Shown here in pieces: positions 54,076 to 63,793 of a DNA stretch of 64,000 bases. The stretch comes from Lachnospiraceae bacterium NK4A179 (GTDB lineage Bacteria > Bacillota > Clostridia > Lachnospirales > Lachnospiraceae), in the NCBI GenBank assembly GCA_000421045.1, contig ATWC01000002.1, forward strand, positions 62,001 through 126,000, read 5' to 3'. Every line of letters begins with the position of its first letter. The first letter of the stretch is position 1. Under the pieces are notes generated by a model. That model was given only the letters and a program-made list of their open reading frames with translations. It was not told the DNA's origin and made no database searches. The position numbers were made by a program, and so were the translations under genes.

Positions 54076-54956
54076 TTATCCCCCCTGAGTTCATGTCTCT
54101 TCTTGAGTTCGGAAGCAAAAAGTACTTTTTCACCGTTACCGAGAGATTCAAGTGAATCCCGTATCCTCTTCTTTAAAAGAGTCATTGCCTGAAGTTCGAG
54201 ACTCGCCTTCTGATCGGATCCCCACATGTTATGATCAAGCGTAACATGACGCTCGATAACACAGGCCCCGAGCACAGCAGCGATCACGGACGGTTCAAGA
54301 TTTGTTTCATGTCCGCTGTAACCAACAAGACAGTTGTATCTCTTCTTCATCGTCTCTATAAGACGGAGATTCAGTTCATTGTTAGGTGAAGGATATGATG
54401 AATTAGTATGACATATGATATAGTCGCCCTCGGAATAATCCTCAAGCCAGCTTACTGTCTTATCCATCTCGTCCAGTTCAGACATGCCTTCCGATATGAT
54501 GACCGGTCTTCCCGATTCACAGGCTCTTCTGATCATCTCCTCATTGGTATTCATCGCAGATGGTATCTTTATGAATGGCACATCATACTGAAGAAGGAAT
54601 TCAAGTGAGGGAATGTCCCATGGACTCGCTGTCCAGTCAAGAGGCTTCTGTCTGCAGTAGATGTCTATCTGATCATATTCGGGCTTTTCGAACTCGATAC
54701 GCTTTTTATAGTCTATGTAAGCCATGGTTCCCCATGGCGTCTCACGCATTACCTGCTTCTGTGCCTCAGGAACTGCTATATCGGGCGTACGCTTCTGAAA
54801 CTTGGCGCAATTCCATTCACTTGCAAATGCTGCATCTAACAGACGCTTGGCGATCCCCAGATCACCATTATGATTGATCCCTATCTCGGCGATAAGATAC
54901 GGTTCGGAATTCTCCGATACGGTAAAATTGCCGAGTTTTATGGTTTTATTAGCCAA
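54072..54956 (-). CDS. NeuB-family nonulosonate synthase lacking the SAF domain
   Basis: 294 residues; sialic acid synthases are usually about 340 with a C-terminal antifreeze-like domain, which is absent. The barrel is intact: AEIGINHNGDLGIAKRL, CAKFQKR, FIKIPSAMNTNEE, VGYSGHE, IERHVTLDHNMWGSDQ. The reaction would be condensation of phosphoenolpyruvate with a mannose- or ManNAc-type sugar. The start is TTG, supported by GGAGG eight bases upstream and a nearby promoter. First gene of the operon. Confidence 0.88.
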   Translation of the reverse strand: MANKTIKLGNFTVSENSEPYLIAEIGINHNGDLGIAKRLLDAAFASEWNCAKFQKRTPDIAVPEAQKQVMRETPWGTMAYIDYKKRIEFEKPEYDQIDIYCRQKPLDWTASPWDIPSLEFLLQYDVPFIKIPSAMNTNEEMIRRACESGRPVIISEGMSELDEMDKTVSWLEDYSEGDYIICHTNSSYPSPNNELNLRLIETMKKRYNCLVGYSGHETNLEPSVIAAVLGACVIERHVTLDHNMWGSDQKASLELQAMTLLKKRIRDSLESLGNGEKVLFASELKKRHELRGDK

Positions 54957-54993
54957 TTATATTTCCTCCATACAGGCGTAAAAATCAACTTAT

Positions 54994-55022
54994 ATTGTAT
55001 CATTAAAGGCCTGTTTCCTCAA
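54994..55022 (-). promoter_or_regulatory. Promoter of the neuB-manA operon
   Basis: TTGAGG (55017-55022), 17 bases, TACAAT (54994-54999) with an upstream TG (extended -10). It lies between the TIR gene stop and the neuB start. Confidence 0.75.
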
Positions 55023-55032
55023 GTTTGCGACC

Positions 55033-57924
55033 TTAATCAATACCGTACTGAGCCTTCATCTCATCGCTCATCACAGCATCTCCGAGATACTCCTTAGCCT
55101 GTTCCTGCAGTTCCGCAAAACTCTTGATCGTAAAATATCCGAATGCCGGATATCTGTCATCATTTGCCTTGCATATAAGCTTGTTGCCTTCTTCATAATA
55201 TCCCAGCACGCCATATGTCCATGCCAGCATCTTATTATCATCATTTGAAATAATGAATGTATAGTTGTCGGCATTGATGAACATATATTTATCATAATGC
55301 ACAAAACCGAACTCTTTACCAACGGATTGCATTTGAAGATCAAGATCTGTTGTATCTATGACTTCACCGCCTTTTGTATATCTGACATAAGTACCGTCAT
55401 CATAAAGCAGGAGTATCTCATTATTGAATATATCCGCAGCAAGCACATTTCTGCCCTCATCAGGTATCACATACTTATCATTGCCGTCATCATCAAGTAT
55501 AGCCGTACCACCTTCCCTTATCTTAAGAGTAACGCTTCCGTCATTTGCGCTTACAGTTCTTCCGTCGCTCTCATAATCCGACGTTTGATATTTATCAACC
55601 GAGCTTATAAACTCCACATTCCCTGTCTCCAGATCAACACTGTAAGTCTTCTTCGTCAGGTTGTCGCCTTCAGCAGTATCATTCTCATTCGTAAAATACA
55701 CCAGTTTACCGTCATCGGAAACTTCCGTTATATTAACGGAAGTATAATATTTTCCATCAACCTTGGCGTTCCACATATGTTCTTCCTGATCAAGGTTGTA
55801 TGCACGAAGAGTCATATCATCATCAAAAGTTACCAGGACATTACCTGCAACTATGCTGTCATAAACATGTGCATCCTTTGGAGCCTCATTTTCGGGTTCA
55901 AAAGTCAGATCATGAAAATCCGAACTGTATACCGTGACTGCTGTCACATCATTATACTGAATGACAAAAGATAAGAACCCTGCCTTGTTAGTGTAGATCG
56001 CCGATCTTTCCACATCATCCTTAAAATACGGTTTTGATATCATCGAGTTATCCGAAATACTGGCAGCAAAGGAATAATATGCGCCATTCCTGAGCACAGG
56101 CCTTAAATATTTGCCTGAACCATAGATATCAATAAACGATGCCGGCAGGCTTACAGTCCTCATCAGTTCACCTGTCTTTATATTGATGATGCCGCAGCGA
56201 TCCGAGAAAAGCGTTACGATCGCAGGTTCCCTGACCCCCTCGGACACTTCCACATCATACTGGAAAACCCTTGAAGCAAAGCCTGTTGCGGAATAAGGCA
56301 CATCGCAGGTCCATAACTGTCTTCCATCCAGATCAAAGTAACCTACGGTCCTGGCGCTTTCACGGCCGTAGCTTACATCACCATAATCAAAACTCGAACT
56401 AAAAATATCAGGCTCGGTAAGGATCGCCACATGTCCGTCGGAAGTGAAACTTGCTGCCATCTGGCATCCCGTCATTCCATTTATCTGTTTCCAGCTGTCT
56501 TTTCCCACATCATATATTGCATATTTATAATCGTTTAATCCGCCTGTGGGATCCGTGTATGACATAAGAATGTGCTTTCCGTCTCTGGAAACAGTCAGTT
56601 TACTAACGGTATATCCCAATCCCAATGAGTCCGATCCCCAGAAATCGATATCCTTAAATTCGACCTTGCGTATCACCTTTCCATCAGCAGCATCGGCAAG
56701 CATCATCCAATCATAAGAGTATGCCATGATCACCGGAGCCTCTGCGGACAGACTCAGCTCTAATTTGTCATAATCACTCAGTTCTTCTTCGAATGTTATC
56801 TCCCATTTCTTTTCAAAATCACCAAAACTGTAACAGGCGATGCTCTCATGCGATGCAAGTGCGAGATCGTTATCTTCCGTCAGTAAGATATCGTTTATGC
56901 CTGTCGCATCAGAACCCTTAAAAGTCTGCAGCACACCATGAGAATTCATATCCCATACTGTCGCTTCTCCGCTTTTATCAAGTCCCGTAAAATAATCTCC
57001 GCCTGCATCAACGAAGAATTTTTCCATTTTTGATCCGGTATCATATTTCCATACGGCAGTAAGATCCATAACTCCCGGCGCAATATAAGCACCCAGCGCA
57101 TCAGTCATTGCATAATAGCCTGCCGAGGTGAGCGGCCTGTTCTCACTCTCCGTAGGCATGGCTGCCAATGCAAGCTGCAATGCACCTGCCCTGTCACCAT
57201 CTTTTAAGAGAGTTCCCGATGCATAAGAAAGATATTTCGATTGGTTAACAAGCGCCTGATCATAATTCGCTTTTATCTGTGACCTGCTCCATAAGAGATA
57301 TACTATTGCAGCTGTAAGAAAAACACCTATAACTGAAGCCAACGCCGCAAAGTGTCTGATCTTGTACTGTCTGCGTCTCATCATCAGTTCATCATAAGTG
57401 CAATGAAGCATTGAGCATACAAGACGCGGAAGTTCTTCCTTGCGTGCCTTTCTTATAGGCATACGATAATCACAGGAAAGAGGCTCTGCCAATTCCTCAA
57501 AAGTTGCATATGTTCCGTCAGAAAGCTGGCGGGTAACCGTCTGATGAAGCAGTATATCGGGAATAACATCCCCGGGTTCCCCGTCTACAAGTACAGTAAA
57601 GACCTCCTCTTTTGAATGATACTTTAGAAAGGTCTCTATTTCCCTCTGCACCCACAGAGATTCATGCGTACGTTCCGAACATATCACTATGAGAAAGTCG
57701 GAAACCTTCAGCGCATTTTCGATATCATGCTTCAGATCGCTGGTAGTAGGCAGTTCCTCCTTGTCGCGGAATATCCTGTCAAAACGCTTGATACCGGTCT
57801 TCTTTTGGATCTGCTTAGGGATCTTAAATCGCTCAAGCTGCGTCTGAATTTCCGAAGCGATCTTGTTATCGATTTCAGAATGTCTGTATGAAATAAATGC
57901 ATTATATTTTTCGGCCAGTGCCAT
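55033..57924 (-). CDS. TIR domain - transmembrane - beta-propeller protein
   Basis: 963 residues. Residues 5-140 are a TIR domain (NAFISYRHSEID, BB region FRDKEELPTTSDL, and SLWVQREIETFL, whose E95 is the position of the catalytic Glu in TIR NAD hydrolases). A basic stretch and one helix (191-212) predict TIR inside and the rest outside. The remaining 750 residues form WD40/quinoprotein-like repeats with many Asp/Gly turns. It is the last gene of a GH9-MCP-DHH-TIR unit, 15 bases after the DHH gene with a GGAGG box. It is likely a signalling or defence receptor; function unknown. Confidence 0.85.
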   Translation of the reverse strand: MALAEKYNAFISYRHSEIDNKIASEIQTQLERFKIPKQIQKKTGIKRFDRIFRDKEELPTTSDLKHDIENALKVSDFLIVICSERTHESLWVQREIETFLKYHSKEEVFTVLVDGEPGDVIPDILLHQTVTRQLSDGTYATFEELAEPLSCDYRMPIRKARKEELPRLVCSMLHCTYDELMMRRRQYKIRHFAALASVIGVFLTAAIVYLLWSRSQIKANYDQALVNQSKYLSYASGTLLKDGDRAGALQLALAAMPTESENRPLTSAGYYAMTDALGAYIAPGVMDLTAVWKYDTGSKMEKFFVDAGGDYFTGLDKSGEATVWDMNSHGVLQTFKGSDATGINDILLTEDNDLALASHESIACYSFGDFEKKWEITFEEELSDYDKLELSLSAEAPVIMAYSYDWMMLADAADGKVIRKVEFKDIDFWGSDSLGLGYTVSKLTVSRDGKHILMSYTDPTGGLNDYKYAIYDVGKDSWKQINGMTGCQMAASFTSDGHVAILTEPDIFSSSFDYGDVSYGRESARTVGYFDLDGRQLWTCDVPYSATGFASRVFQYDVEVSEGVREPAIVTLFSDRCGIINIKTGELMRTVSLPASFIDIYGSGKYLRPVLRNGAYYSFAASISDNSMISKPYFKDDVERSAIYTNKAGFLSFVIQYNDVTAVTVYSSDFHDLTFEPENEAPKDAHVYDSIVAGNVLVTFDDDMTLRAYNLDQEEHMWNAKVDGKYYTSVNITEVSDDGKLVYFTNENDTAEGDNLTKKTYSVDLETGNVEFISSVDKYQTSDYESDGRTVSANDGSVTLKIREGGTAILDDDGNDKYVIPDEGRNVLAADIFNNEILLLYDDGTYVRYTKGGEVIDTTDLDLQMQSVGKEFGFVHYDKYMFINADNYTFIISNDDNKMLAWTYGVLGYYEEGNKLICKANDDRYPAFGYFTIKSFAELQEQAKEYLGDAVMSDEMKAQYGID

Positions 57925-57939
57925 TTTGAACCTCCAACA

Positions 57940-59457
57940 TTATATTTCTTCGTAGCTTTCCTTAAAAATCTCTTTGTTTATTATGTAGGCGTCCTCGGGA
58001 TCATTAGCCTTGCATGCAAGATAATCCCCGACTTCTCCTTTAAAATACTCGTCCCTGTTCCACTTCGTGAAAACCTTTGCCGGCCTGTTAAGCGCTCTCG
58101 CCCTTATTATATTTCCGCCGTTGGAAATACATATACGTGCATGCGGTGCAAGCGGAACGGTCTCACCCGTGATGGAATTCTTGACCGTCGGAAAATACTC
58201 AAGTTCCATATCATAAAGTTCATCCGTGGCCTGATAGTTTCTTTCAAACACTTCACGCTTAGAAGCATAGACTTCACCGCGCATTCCTATCATTACAACG
58301 TTGTCATCACTGACTTTAAGGTTTGTATCTCCTTCAAGAGTTCTGACAAGCACCGGTGTTCCTTCGGGAAGAAACTCCGAAAGACAGGCATACCCTTGTC
58401 TTACAGGCAGTTTCCTGTAACGCTTCATGGTCTTTGCCTCATCCTCACTTAAACCATTCCTGATGATATCAGTCTCTGTAAAGTAAACATGAAGCTTCTC
58501 CCTTAATATGCTTGTTACGATATATCGTCTTGTCTTATCATCTGCATCTGCATAATTATCATATTGTTGGATAAGCAGTTCCTTCTGCAAAAAACCTCCG
58601 GCCTTATCACCATGACCGCCGCCGGAACCTATTTCACGTGACATATAATCGGCAAGCTCATTTGCATTTACCTCAGGCACACAGCTCCTTACCGAGAACT
58701 TGACACCTGCATCAAGCACTGAGAATACCAGACAGACATCCACCGTATCTACAGAAAGAAAAAGATCACTTATAAGTCCCAGGATATTCGGATCACAGGG
58801 TTCGCTCTCCAGCAATGCATATCGGTGCATCTCATGATACTCAACACCCAGCATGGCAATGCCTGCGATCTTGGCTTCATCAAGAGAAAGATTCATATTG
58901 CAGAGACGCTTTATCAGCGCTTTATCCGGATTGATCGAATCGAGCATATCCCTGTCAAGCGGATGATTGATCTCATTCAATTCATTTGTGTCAGTAAAAA
59001 GACCGTAGTAAAGTGCAGTCTGAAGATCAGGGCTGATCTCAAACTCTTCATTCCTGAGCATATCCCATACGATCGTGGAACAGCTGCCCATTCCCTGTCT
59101 TACATCAGATAACTCAGGAAGTTCCTTTGATATCATATGATGATCGATCACGGCTATATTCTTTGCCGGAAACTGTTTAACATTTCCCTCACCATAGAAG
59201 CAATCGCTCGTAATAAGCAGCTCCGGTTCATGATCAAGTTCTGTCACAAATTCTATCGGTATATTCAAAGTAAGAATGAAAAAAGTAAGATTTGATTTAG
59301 ACACCTTAAAACGCCCGGAATAGATAAATCTAACTTCCTTTCCGTGCGCTTTAAGATATTCGTATATTCCAAATCCGGATGCGAGTGCATCCGCATCCGG
59401 ATTGTCGTGGCACTGCACGACAATATCATCGTATTTTAGAAAATCTGAAAGTCTCAT
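57940..59457 (-). CDS. DHH phosphoesterase with extra C-terminal domains
   Basis: 505 residues. The DHH motifs QCHDNPDADALASG, LLITSDC and VIDHHMISKE and the DHHA1 motif SGGGHGDKAGGF occupy the first 330 or so. The last 170 residues add two related beta-rich units, the second containing GEVGDYLACKAN and ending IFKESYEEI, a pattern I know from small phage and bacterial proteins. Family members cleave linear or cyclic oligonucleotides. It lies between the MCP (44 bases, no terminator) and the TIR gene. Confidence 0.86.
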   Translation of the reverse strand: MRLSDFLKYDDIVVQCHDNPDADALASGFGIYEYLKAHGKEVRFIYSGRFKVSKSNLTFFILTLNIPIEFVTELDHEPELLITSDCFYGEGNVKQFPAKNIAVIDHHMISKELPELSDVRQGMGSCSTIVWDMLRNEEFEISPDLQTALYYGLFTDTNELNEINHPLDRDMLDSINPDKALIKRLCNMNLSLDEAKIAGIAMLGVEYHEMHRYALLESEPCDPNILGLISDLFLSVDTVDVCLVFSVLDAGVKFSVRSCVPEVNANELADYMSREIGSGGGHGDKAGGFLQKELLIQQYDNYADADDKTRRYIVTSILREKLHVYFTETDIIRNGLSEDEAKTMKRYRKLPVRQGYACLSEFLPEGTPVLVRTLEGDTNLKVSDDNVVMIGMRGEVYASKREVFERNYQATDELYDMELEYFPTVKNSITGETVPLAPHARICISNGGNIIRARALNRPAKVFTKWNRDEYFKGEVGDYLACKANDPEDAYIINKEIFKESYEEI

Positions 59458-59501
59458 CTTCCTCCCCCCATTTTTGGAATGATCATACGATCAGACAGTA
59501 C

Positions 59502-61223
59502 TCAGCACTTAAAGAACGCAAGGAGTTCAGTAAGTTCATCGGATATACCGGAAAGCCTGACCGAAAGACTCTTTATATCATCAACCGTAGCATTCACCTG
59601 TTCCATGGATGCCATTGTTTCCTCACTTGATGCAGCATTCTCTTCGGATATCGCAGAAAGAGAAGCCATTGTATCATTGACTGCACGGCACTTATTGTCT
59701 ATATCCTCACAGGAAACCTTTGCCATATCAAAGATATTTCTCACTTCAGATATAAGATCGATCACCTTAGTAATGGTTTCTTTGGTCTGATGGCTCACAT
59801 TCTGCTGTGCAGCAACTGTCTCATCAAGTTCCCTGACAGTATTTACCGCTGATGCGGAGCGCTCCGAAAGCTGTGTCATTATTTCAGATATCTCTGTTGC
59901 CGACTCACCTGACTGGATCGCAAGATGTCCTATCTCTTCCGCAACTACCGCGAAGCCCCTGCCTGCTTCTCCGGCTCTTGCTGCCTCAATGGAGGCATTA
60001 AGCGAAAGCAGATTTGTCTGTGTAGCTATGCTGTCTATCGTATCAACAGCTGTCTGTACGGTTTTTACAAAGTCATCAACCTTGCGCATGGACTGGGCCA
60101 CTTCATCAAGCGATTCCTTTGTCCTGGTCATTGCTTCTTCAAGGTCTTCAAAATCACGCTGCATTTCTTCAGATGAACCGTTCATCTGCATCATCCTGTT
60201 ATCAGCATTATTAATATTCGACGTCAGCTCATCAACACCGCTAAGTATATCGGAGATCGAAGTCACGCCTTCCTGTACTGACTGCGCCTGTGATGTTGCA
60301 CCCTGCGCCACTTCACCGACAGCACGACTGACATCAGATGTATTATTTTCTGTATCATCGGCAGCCTTCTTCAGATCCTCGGCCGCAGAATTAACTTCTT
60401 CTGCCTTTCCGCTTATATTAGTAATGGTTTCGGAAAGACGCTTTCTTAAGGACTCCGTATTGCGGGCAAGTTCACCAAGTTCATCACCGTGGTTAAGTGC
60501 TTTACCGTCTATATAAAACTTAAGCTGGCCGTCAGCCATACTGTTATTTGCGCCGTTTACGCTTTCAATGATCTTCACCAGTTTTCTTGAGAATGCCAGT
60601 ATAACGACACCTGAAAGGAGGAAAAATACGACCGCGATCACCACATTGGCGATCACAATGCCCATTACATCCTCATTAAATTCTGCTCTTGGTATGCCGG
60701 CAAAGAACATACCTTCTATCATGCCGGAATAATCTCTTACAGGAATGTACGAAACAAAGTAGGGAACGCCGTTCACATCCATCTTGGATGAAGAGAACTT
60801 CTCTCCCTTTGTGATAACTGTTTCGATCACGGCAGGATCAGCCTGAACATTTACAAGTCTCTCACCATTAGCATTCATAACACTTGTGATCCTGCAATAA
60901 TCATCCACGAAGATTGCCAAATCTATATCTGTCTTAGCCTTGTACTCGTCGAATGAATTCGTCATGTTATCAGTGATGTTGGAACTGTTCATGTATACTC
61001 TGCTCTTTCCTTCATCATACCTTATGCTTTCCACACCGAATTCATTCTTTGAATTCTGCTCATACATCATCTGAATGGCAGAATCCAGTTTTGCAATATA
61101 CTGCTCTGTAAGATTGTTGTACTGCGAAATGACCGACGCCACTGTCATCAGAGTGCATGCAAGTAACAGAGGGATCATTGCTATCATTGTGATCTCAGTT
61201 CGAAAACTTATCTTTTTCTTCAT
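59502..61223 (-). CDS. Methyl-accepting chemotaxis protein
   Basis: 573 residues: transmembrane helix about 8-30, a single-Cache-type sensor to about 180, a second helix about 185-210, HAMP, then the signalling coiled coil with the invariant hairpin tip [20 protein letters not shown]. No CheR-binding pentapeptide is present at the C-terminus. It should pass a small-molecule signal to CheA. The start after AAAGGAG lies five bases from the GH9 stop, so it is co-transcribed with a cellulase. Confidence 0.94.
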   Translation of the reverse strand: MKKKISFRTEITMIAMIPLLLACTLMTVASVISQYNNLTEQYIAKLDSAIQMMYEQNSKNEFGVESIRYDEGKSRVYMNSSNITDNMTNSFDEYKAKTDIDLAIFVDDYCRITSVMNANGERLVNVQADPAVIETVITKGEKFSSSKMDVNGVPYFVSYIPVRDYSGMIEGMFFAGIPRAEFNEDVMGIVIANVVIAVVFFLLSGVVILAFSRKLVKIIESVNGANNSMADGQLKFYIDGKALNHGDELGELARNTESLRKRLSETITNISGKAEEVNSAAEDLKKAADDTENNTSDVSRAVGEVAQGATSQAQSVQEGVTSISDILSGVDELTSNINNADNRMMQMNGSSEEMQRDFEDLEEAMTRTKESLDEVAQSMRKVDDFVKTVQTAVDTIDSIATQTNLLSLNASIEAARAGEAGRGFAVVAEEIGHLAIQSGESATEISEIMTQLSERSASAVNTVRELDETVAAQQNVSHQTKETITKVIDLISEVRNIFDMAKVSCEDIDNKCRAVNDTMASLSAISEENAASSEETMASMEQVNATVDDIKSLSVRLSGISDELTELLAFFKC

Positions 61224-61227
61224 AAAA

Positions 61228-63612
61228 TCAGTCTCCTTTGCCATTTTGTATTTCTGATGCCAGATCATAGATTAACGGTGAATTCCAATATATGGTTACT
61301 TCATTTGTTGAATAACTCTGAACGTTATCCGCATAACTCATTGCAGGAGATGCGTCCGACAGAACACTCTTTCCGTATGAATCTGAGGGGTTCGAATTTG
61401 GACCACCTATAAGCATTCCCGGCATTGCCTTCCCGGCAACAGTAGACATCCTGTGATGGGGATGCTCCGGCGTGAATGTTCCAAAACCTGTCACAAAACA
61501 ATATCCCAGCGAATTGCATCCAAGTATATAATCGATCTGTTTCTTTGCCACCTCTGCATATGACATATCACCGGTAAGGCGTGAGGCCATATAGAAAAGC
61601 ATTCCATTATTAGCGACCAGCATATTACTGCCCCATGCATAATTATTTCTGAAGGGCATGTAATACATATCTGTCTTCATCTCGCCTATCTTATAATCAG
61701 CTTCCTTCATGACCTGCTTCATCGCTTCATCAGCGATCACGCAGCCTTCTGTCTTTGCCAGATCATAAAATGCATATAAGCCAACTTCGCTCCAGCCAAA
61801 GCCCCTCATTACAGCGTAACTATCCATTGAAGCCAGAAGCTCGTCCTCCAGATCATTCCTTCCCGAAAGATAGAGTTCAGCCTCTGCCCAGTACTTTTCA
61901 TCACCCTTGCTGGCATCCGGGTATTCACCTGTTTCCATCCCGGCAGGATTCTTGAACGACCTGTCTGCACCTTCCGTAAAAAGATATGTATATGCAAGCT
62001 CTGCAGAATCATAAGCTTCCTTTGAAAACTCCGGATCGATATCAGCAAAGACCCTTGAAGCTTTTGCCATCACTGCTGCAAAGTCTGCAGTTGCCGTATA
62101 AGACTTTTCCGAAACTATAAGCGGCTCCTTCTCTTCATCCGGCATGATGTCATTACAGAAGACCATGGGAGTAACTTTATGATATACACCACCATCGGCT
62201 TTATCCTGCATCTTTAACATCCAATCTAATTCCCACCTGGCTTCATCAAGGATATCAGGCACACCGTTGCCGCTCTCGGGAATCCCCAGATCATCATCCG
62301 TCACACGAAGATCTTCATATGTTTCAAGAAGATCCGCAACCGTCTTAGCTCCGGAAACAACATATTTCCCGTAATCGCCTGCATCATGCCAGCCGCCGCT
62401 CACATCAAACTTTTCTCCGGTGCCGAAAACTTCAGCCTCATCCATATGGCAGGCATCATGTGCATATACCCCTGCTATGTCAGGATCGATCGTCGTGCCG
62501 CAACGCTGTTTATAAAGCATCAGCACAACTTCTTTATAAAGATCATCATAGACATCATCTGCGATCTTAAACGGATAGCTTGCACCTGCATCAGTATATA
62601 TATAGTATTCACCGGGCTTTGTAAGACCGGAAAAATCACCGTGGGCAACATCTTCTCCGGAACCGGTATCTCCATTATGCGGTTCAAGAGTCCCCTGCCA
62701 TACAATCTTTCCCGTACTGCAGTCAACTACATAGAAATCTGCACCGTCATCAGAGGTCTTTACAAACACGGTCTTACTGTCATCTGTTCCGTAACCGACC
62801 TGATTGATATTCACCGTATTGTACTGCGGCAGAGCCTGTATGACCTGAGCGTTCGACGAATCCTTAACTTCAAGCTTTATATTATCGATATAGATCTTGT
62901 GAGGACCGGGATCTTCCTTCATATCCTCCATCTTCCCCATGTTGAATACAAGTCTCGGGGCCGGATCCGAAGTTTCATCCATCGTGAAATCAACCGAGAA
63001 ATGCTCTACATCAGGACCCACATCTATATAATCACCCTGATATGCATGATAATCACCACCATTTATCTGAAGCCTGTATTCAACCTTTCGTTTAATATCC
63101 GAAGATATATCAAAACTGTATGTATACTCACAGCCTTCACTTAAGAAGAAACCGTCCCAGTATATCTGGTTGGCATAATCCTTGCCACCGCAGGCAGCGA
63201 TCTCGCAAACTATCTGCCCGCCGTCTTCTTTAAGGCTGAAACTGCCGCCATTTAAGTATTTACTGAAGTCATCCTTTTCGTTTGTGCCGTCATCAAAATT
63301 GAGATCAACGACCACATCACCGTCATTTACTGAAGCAAAGGCAGCTTCTCCTCCCGCCGCACTGTAATTAAGTTCTGTCGTGGCCGCGGGCTTCTCAGCA
63401 TCCGATCCAACCTTTTCCCCTGTAACCCCGCTTTCAGGTGCAGCTTCTTCTGTAGCCTGTACCTCTGTAGCCTCAGGTGCTGCCTCTGTCACCTTATCCG
63501 TTGTCTCAGGAGCCGCTGCTTTTGGCACATTGCCCGTACAACCTGCTGCAGGAATCAGCAGAACAGTCGAAAATGCCACCGAAAGAAGTCCCTTTATCCC
63601 GTTATTTTTCAT
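61228..63612 (-). CDS. GH9 cellulase lipoprotein with CBM and Ig-like domains
   Basis: 794 residues. The signal peptide ends at lipobox IPAAGC and an Ala/Glu/Thr-rich linker follows. Residues about 100-250 are a CBM4/9-like jelly roll ([26 protein letters not shown]). About 265-350 is the CelD-type Ig-like domain ([14 protein letters not shown]). The GH9 barrel has [13 protein letters not shown] (nucleophile/base Asp) and the acid Glu in [12 protein letters not shown]. It cuts beta-1,4-glucan at the cell surface. GGGAG fixes the start. First gene of its operon. Confidence 0.94.
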   Translation of the reverse strand: MKNNGIKGLLSVAFSTVLLIPAAGCTGNVPKAAAPETTDKVTEAAPEATEVQATEEAAPESGVTGEKVGSDAEKPAATTELNYSAAGGEAAFASVNDGDVVVDLNFDDGTNEKDDFSKYLNGGSFSLKEDGGQIVCEIAACGGKDYANQIYWDGFFLSEGCEYTYSFDISSDIKRKVEYRLQINGGDYHAYQGDYIDVGPDVEHFSVDFTMDETSDPAPRLVFNMGKMEDMKEDPGPHKIYIDNIKLEVKDSSNAQVIQALPQYNTVNINQVGYGTDDSKTVFVKTSDDGADFYVVDCSTGKIVWQGTLEPHNGDTGSGEDVAHGDFSGLTKPGEYYIYTDAGASYPFKIADDVYDDLYKEVVLMLYKQRCGTTIDPDIAGVYAHDACHMDEAEVFGTGEKFDVSGGWHDAGDYGKYVVSGAKTVADLLETYEDLRVTDDDLGIPESGNGVPDILDEARWELDWMLKMQDKADGGVYHKVTPMVFCNDIMPDEEKEPLIVSEKSYTATADFAAVMAKASRVFADIDPEFSKEAYDSAELAYTYLFTEGADRSFKNPAGMETGEYPDASKGDEKYWAEAELYLSGRNDLEDELLASMDSYAVMRGFGWSEVGLYAFYDLAKTEGCVIADEAMKQVMKEADYKIGEMKTDMYYMPFRNNYAWGSNMLVANNGMLFYMASRLTGDMSYAEVAKKQIDYILGCNSLGYCFVTGFGTFTPEHPHHRMSTVAGKAMPGMLIGGPNSNPSDSYGKSVLSDASPAMSYADNVQSYSTNEVTIYWNSPLIYDLASEIQNGKGD

Positions 63613-63645
63613 AATTTCTCCCGAATAAAAATACATACTTATATA

Positions 63646-63680
63646 AAGTAAATTTTACTTCAAGAATATGCTTAAAACAA
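63646..63680 (-). promoter_or_regulatory. GH9 operon promoter with operator-like palindrome
   Basis: TTGTTT (63675-63680), 17 bases, TAAAAT (63652-63657). Seven-base arms AAGTAAA/TTTACTT around a single base (63646-63660) cover the -10 box, a likely repressor site. Confidence 0.5.
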
Positions 63681-63751
63681 GGGAAGCAGCCCCTTTTATT
63701 GTATAGTCTCATGTGCCAAAAAGAAGACATAACAGCCCGGTGTTTATATGT

Positions 63752-63757
63752 TATAAT
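63752..63757 (+). promoter_or_regulatory. -10 box for the secreted protein gene
   Basis: A consensus TATAAT about 40 bases before the start codon; the -35 (ATAACA, 17 bases upstream) is weak. Confidence 0.45.
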
Positions 63758-63793
63758 TTTTTTGACTGCTGTTTTTTACGGGGAATAAACGCT

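Noticed and set aside
55033-59457. Thoeris-type phage defence
   Set aside because: No ThsA-like SIR2 or other effector gene is adjacent, and the TIR protein is membrane-bound with a propeller; a defence role remains possible but not as known Thoeris.
62386-63144. 252-residue frame opposite to the GH9 gene
   Set aside because: Entirely antisense to catalytic and Ig-like domains of GH9; no start signals and no domain pattern.
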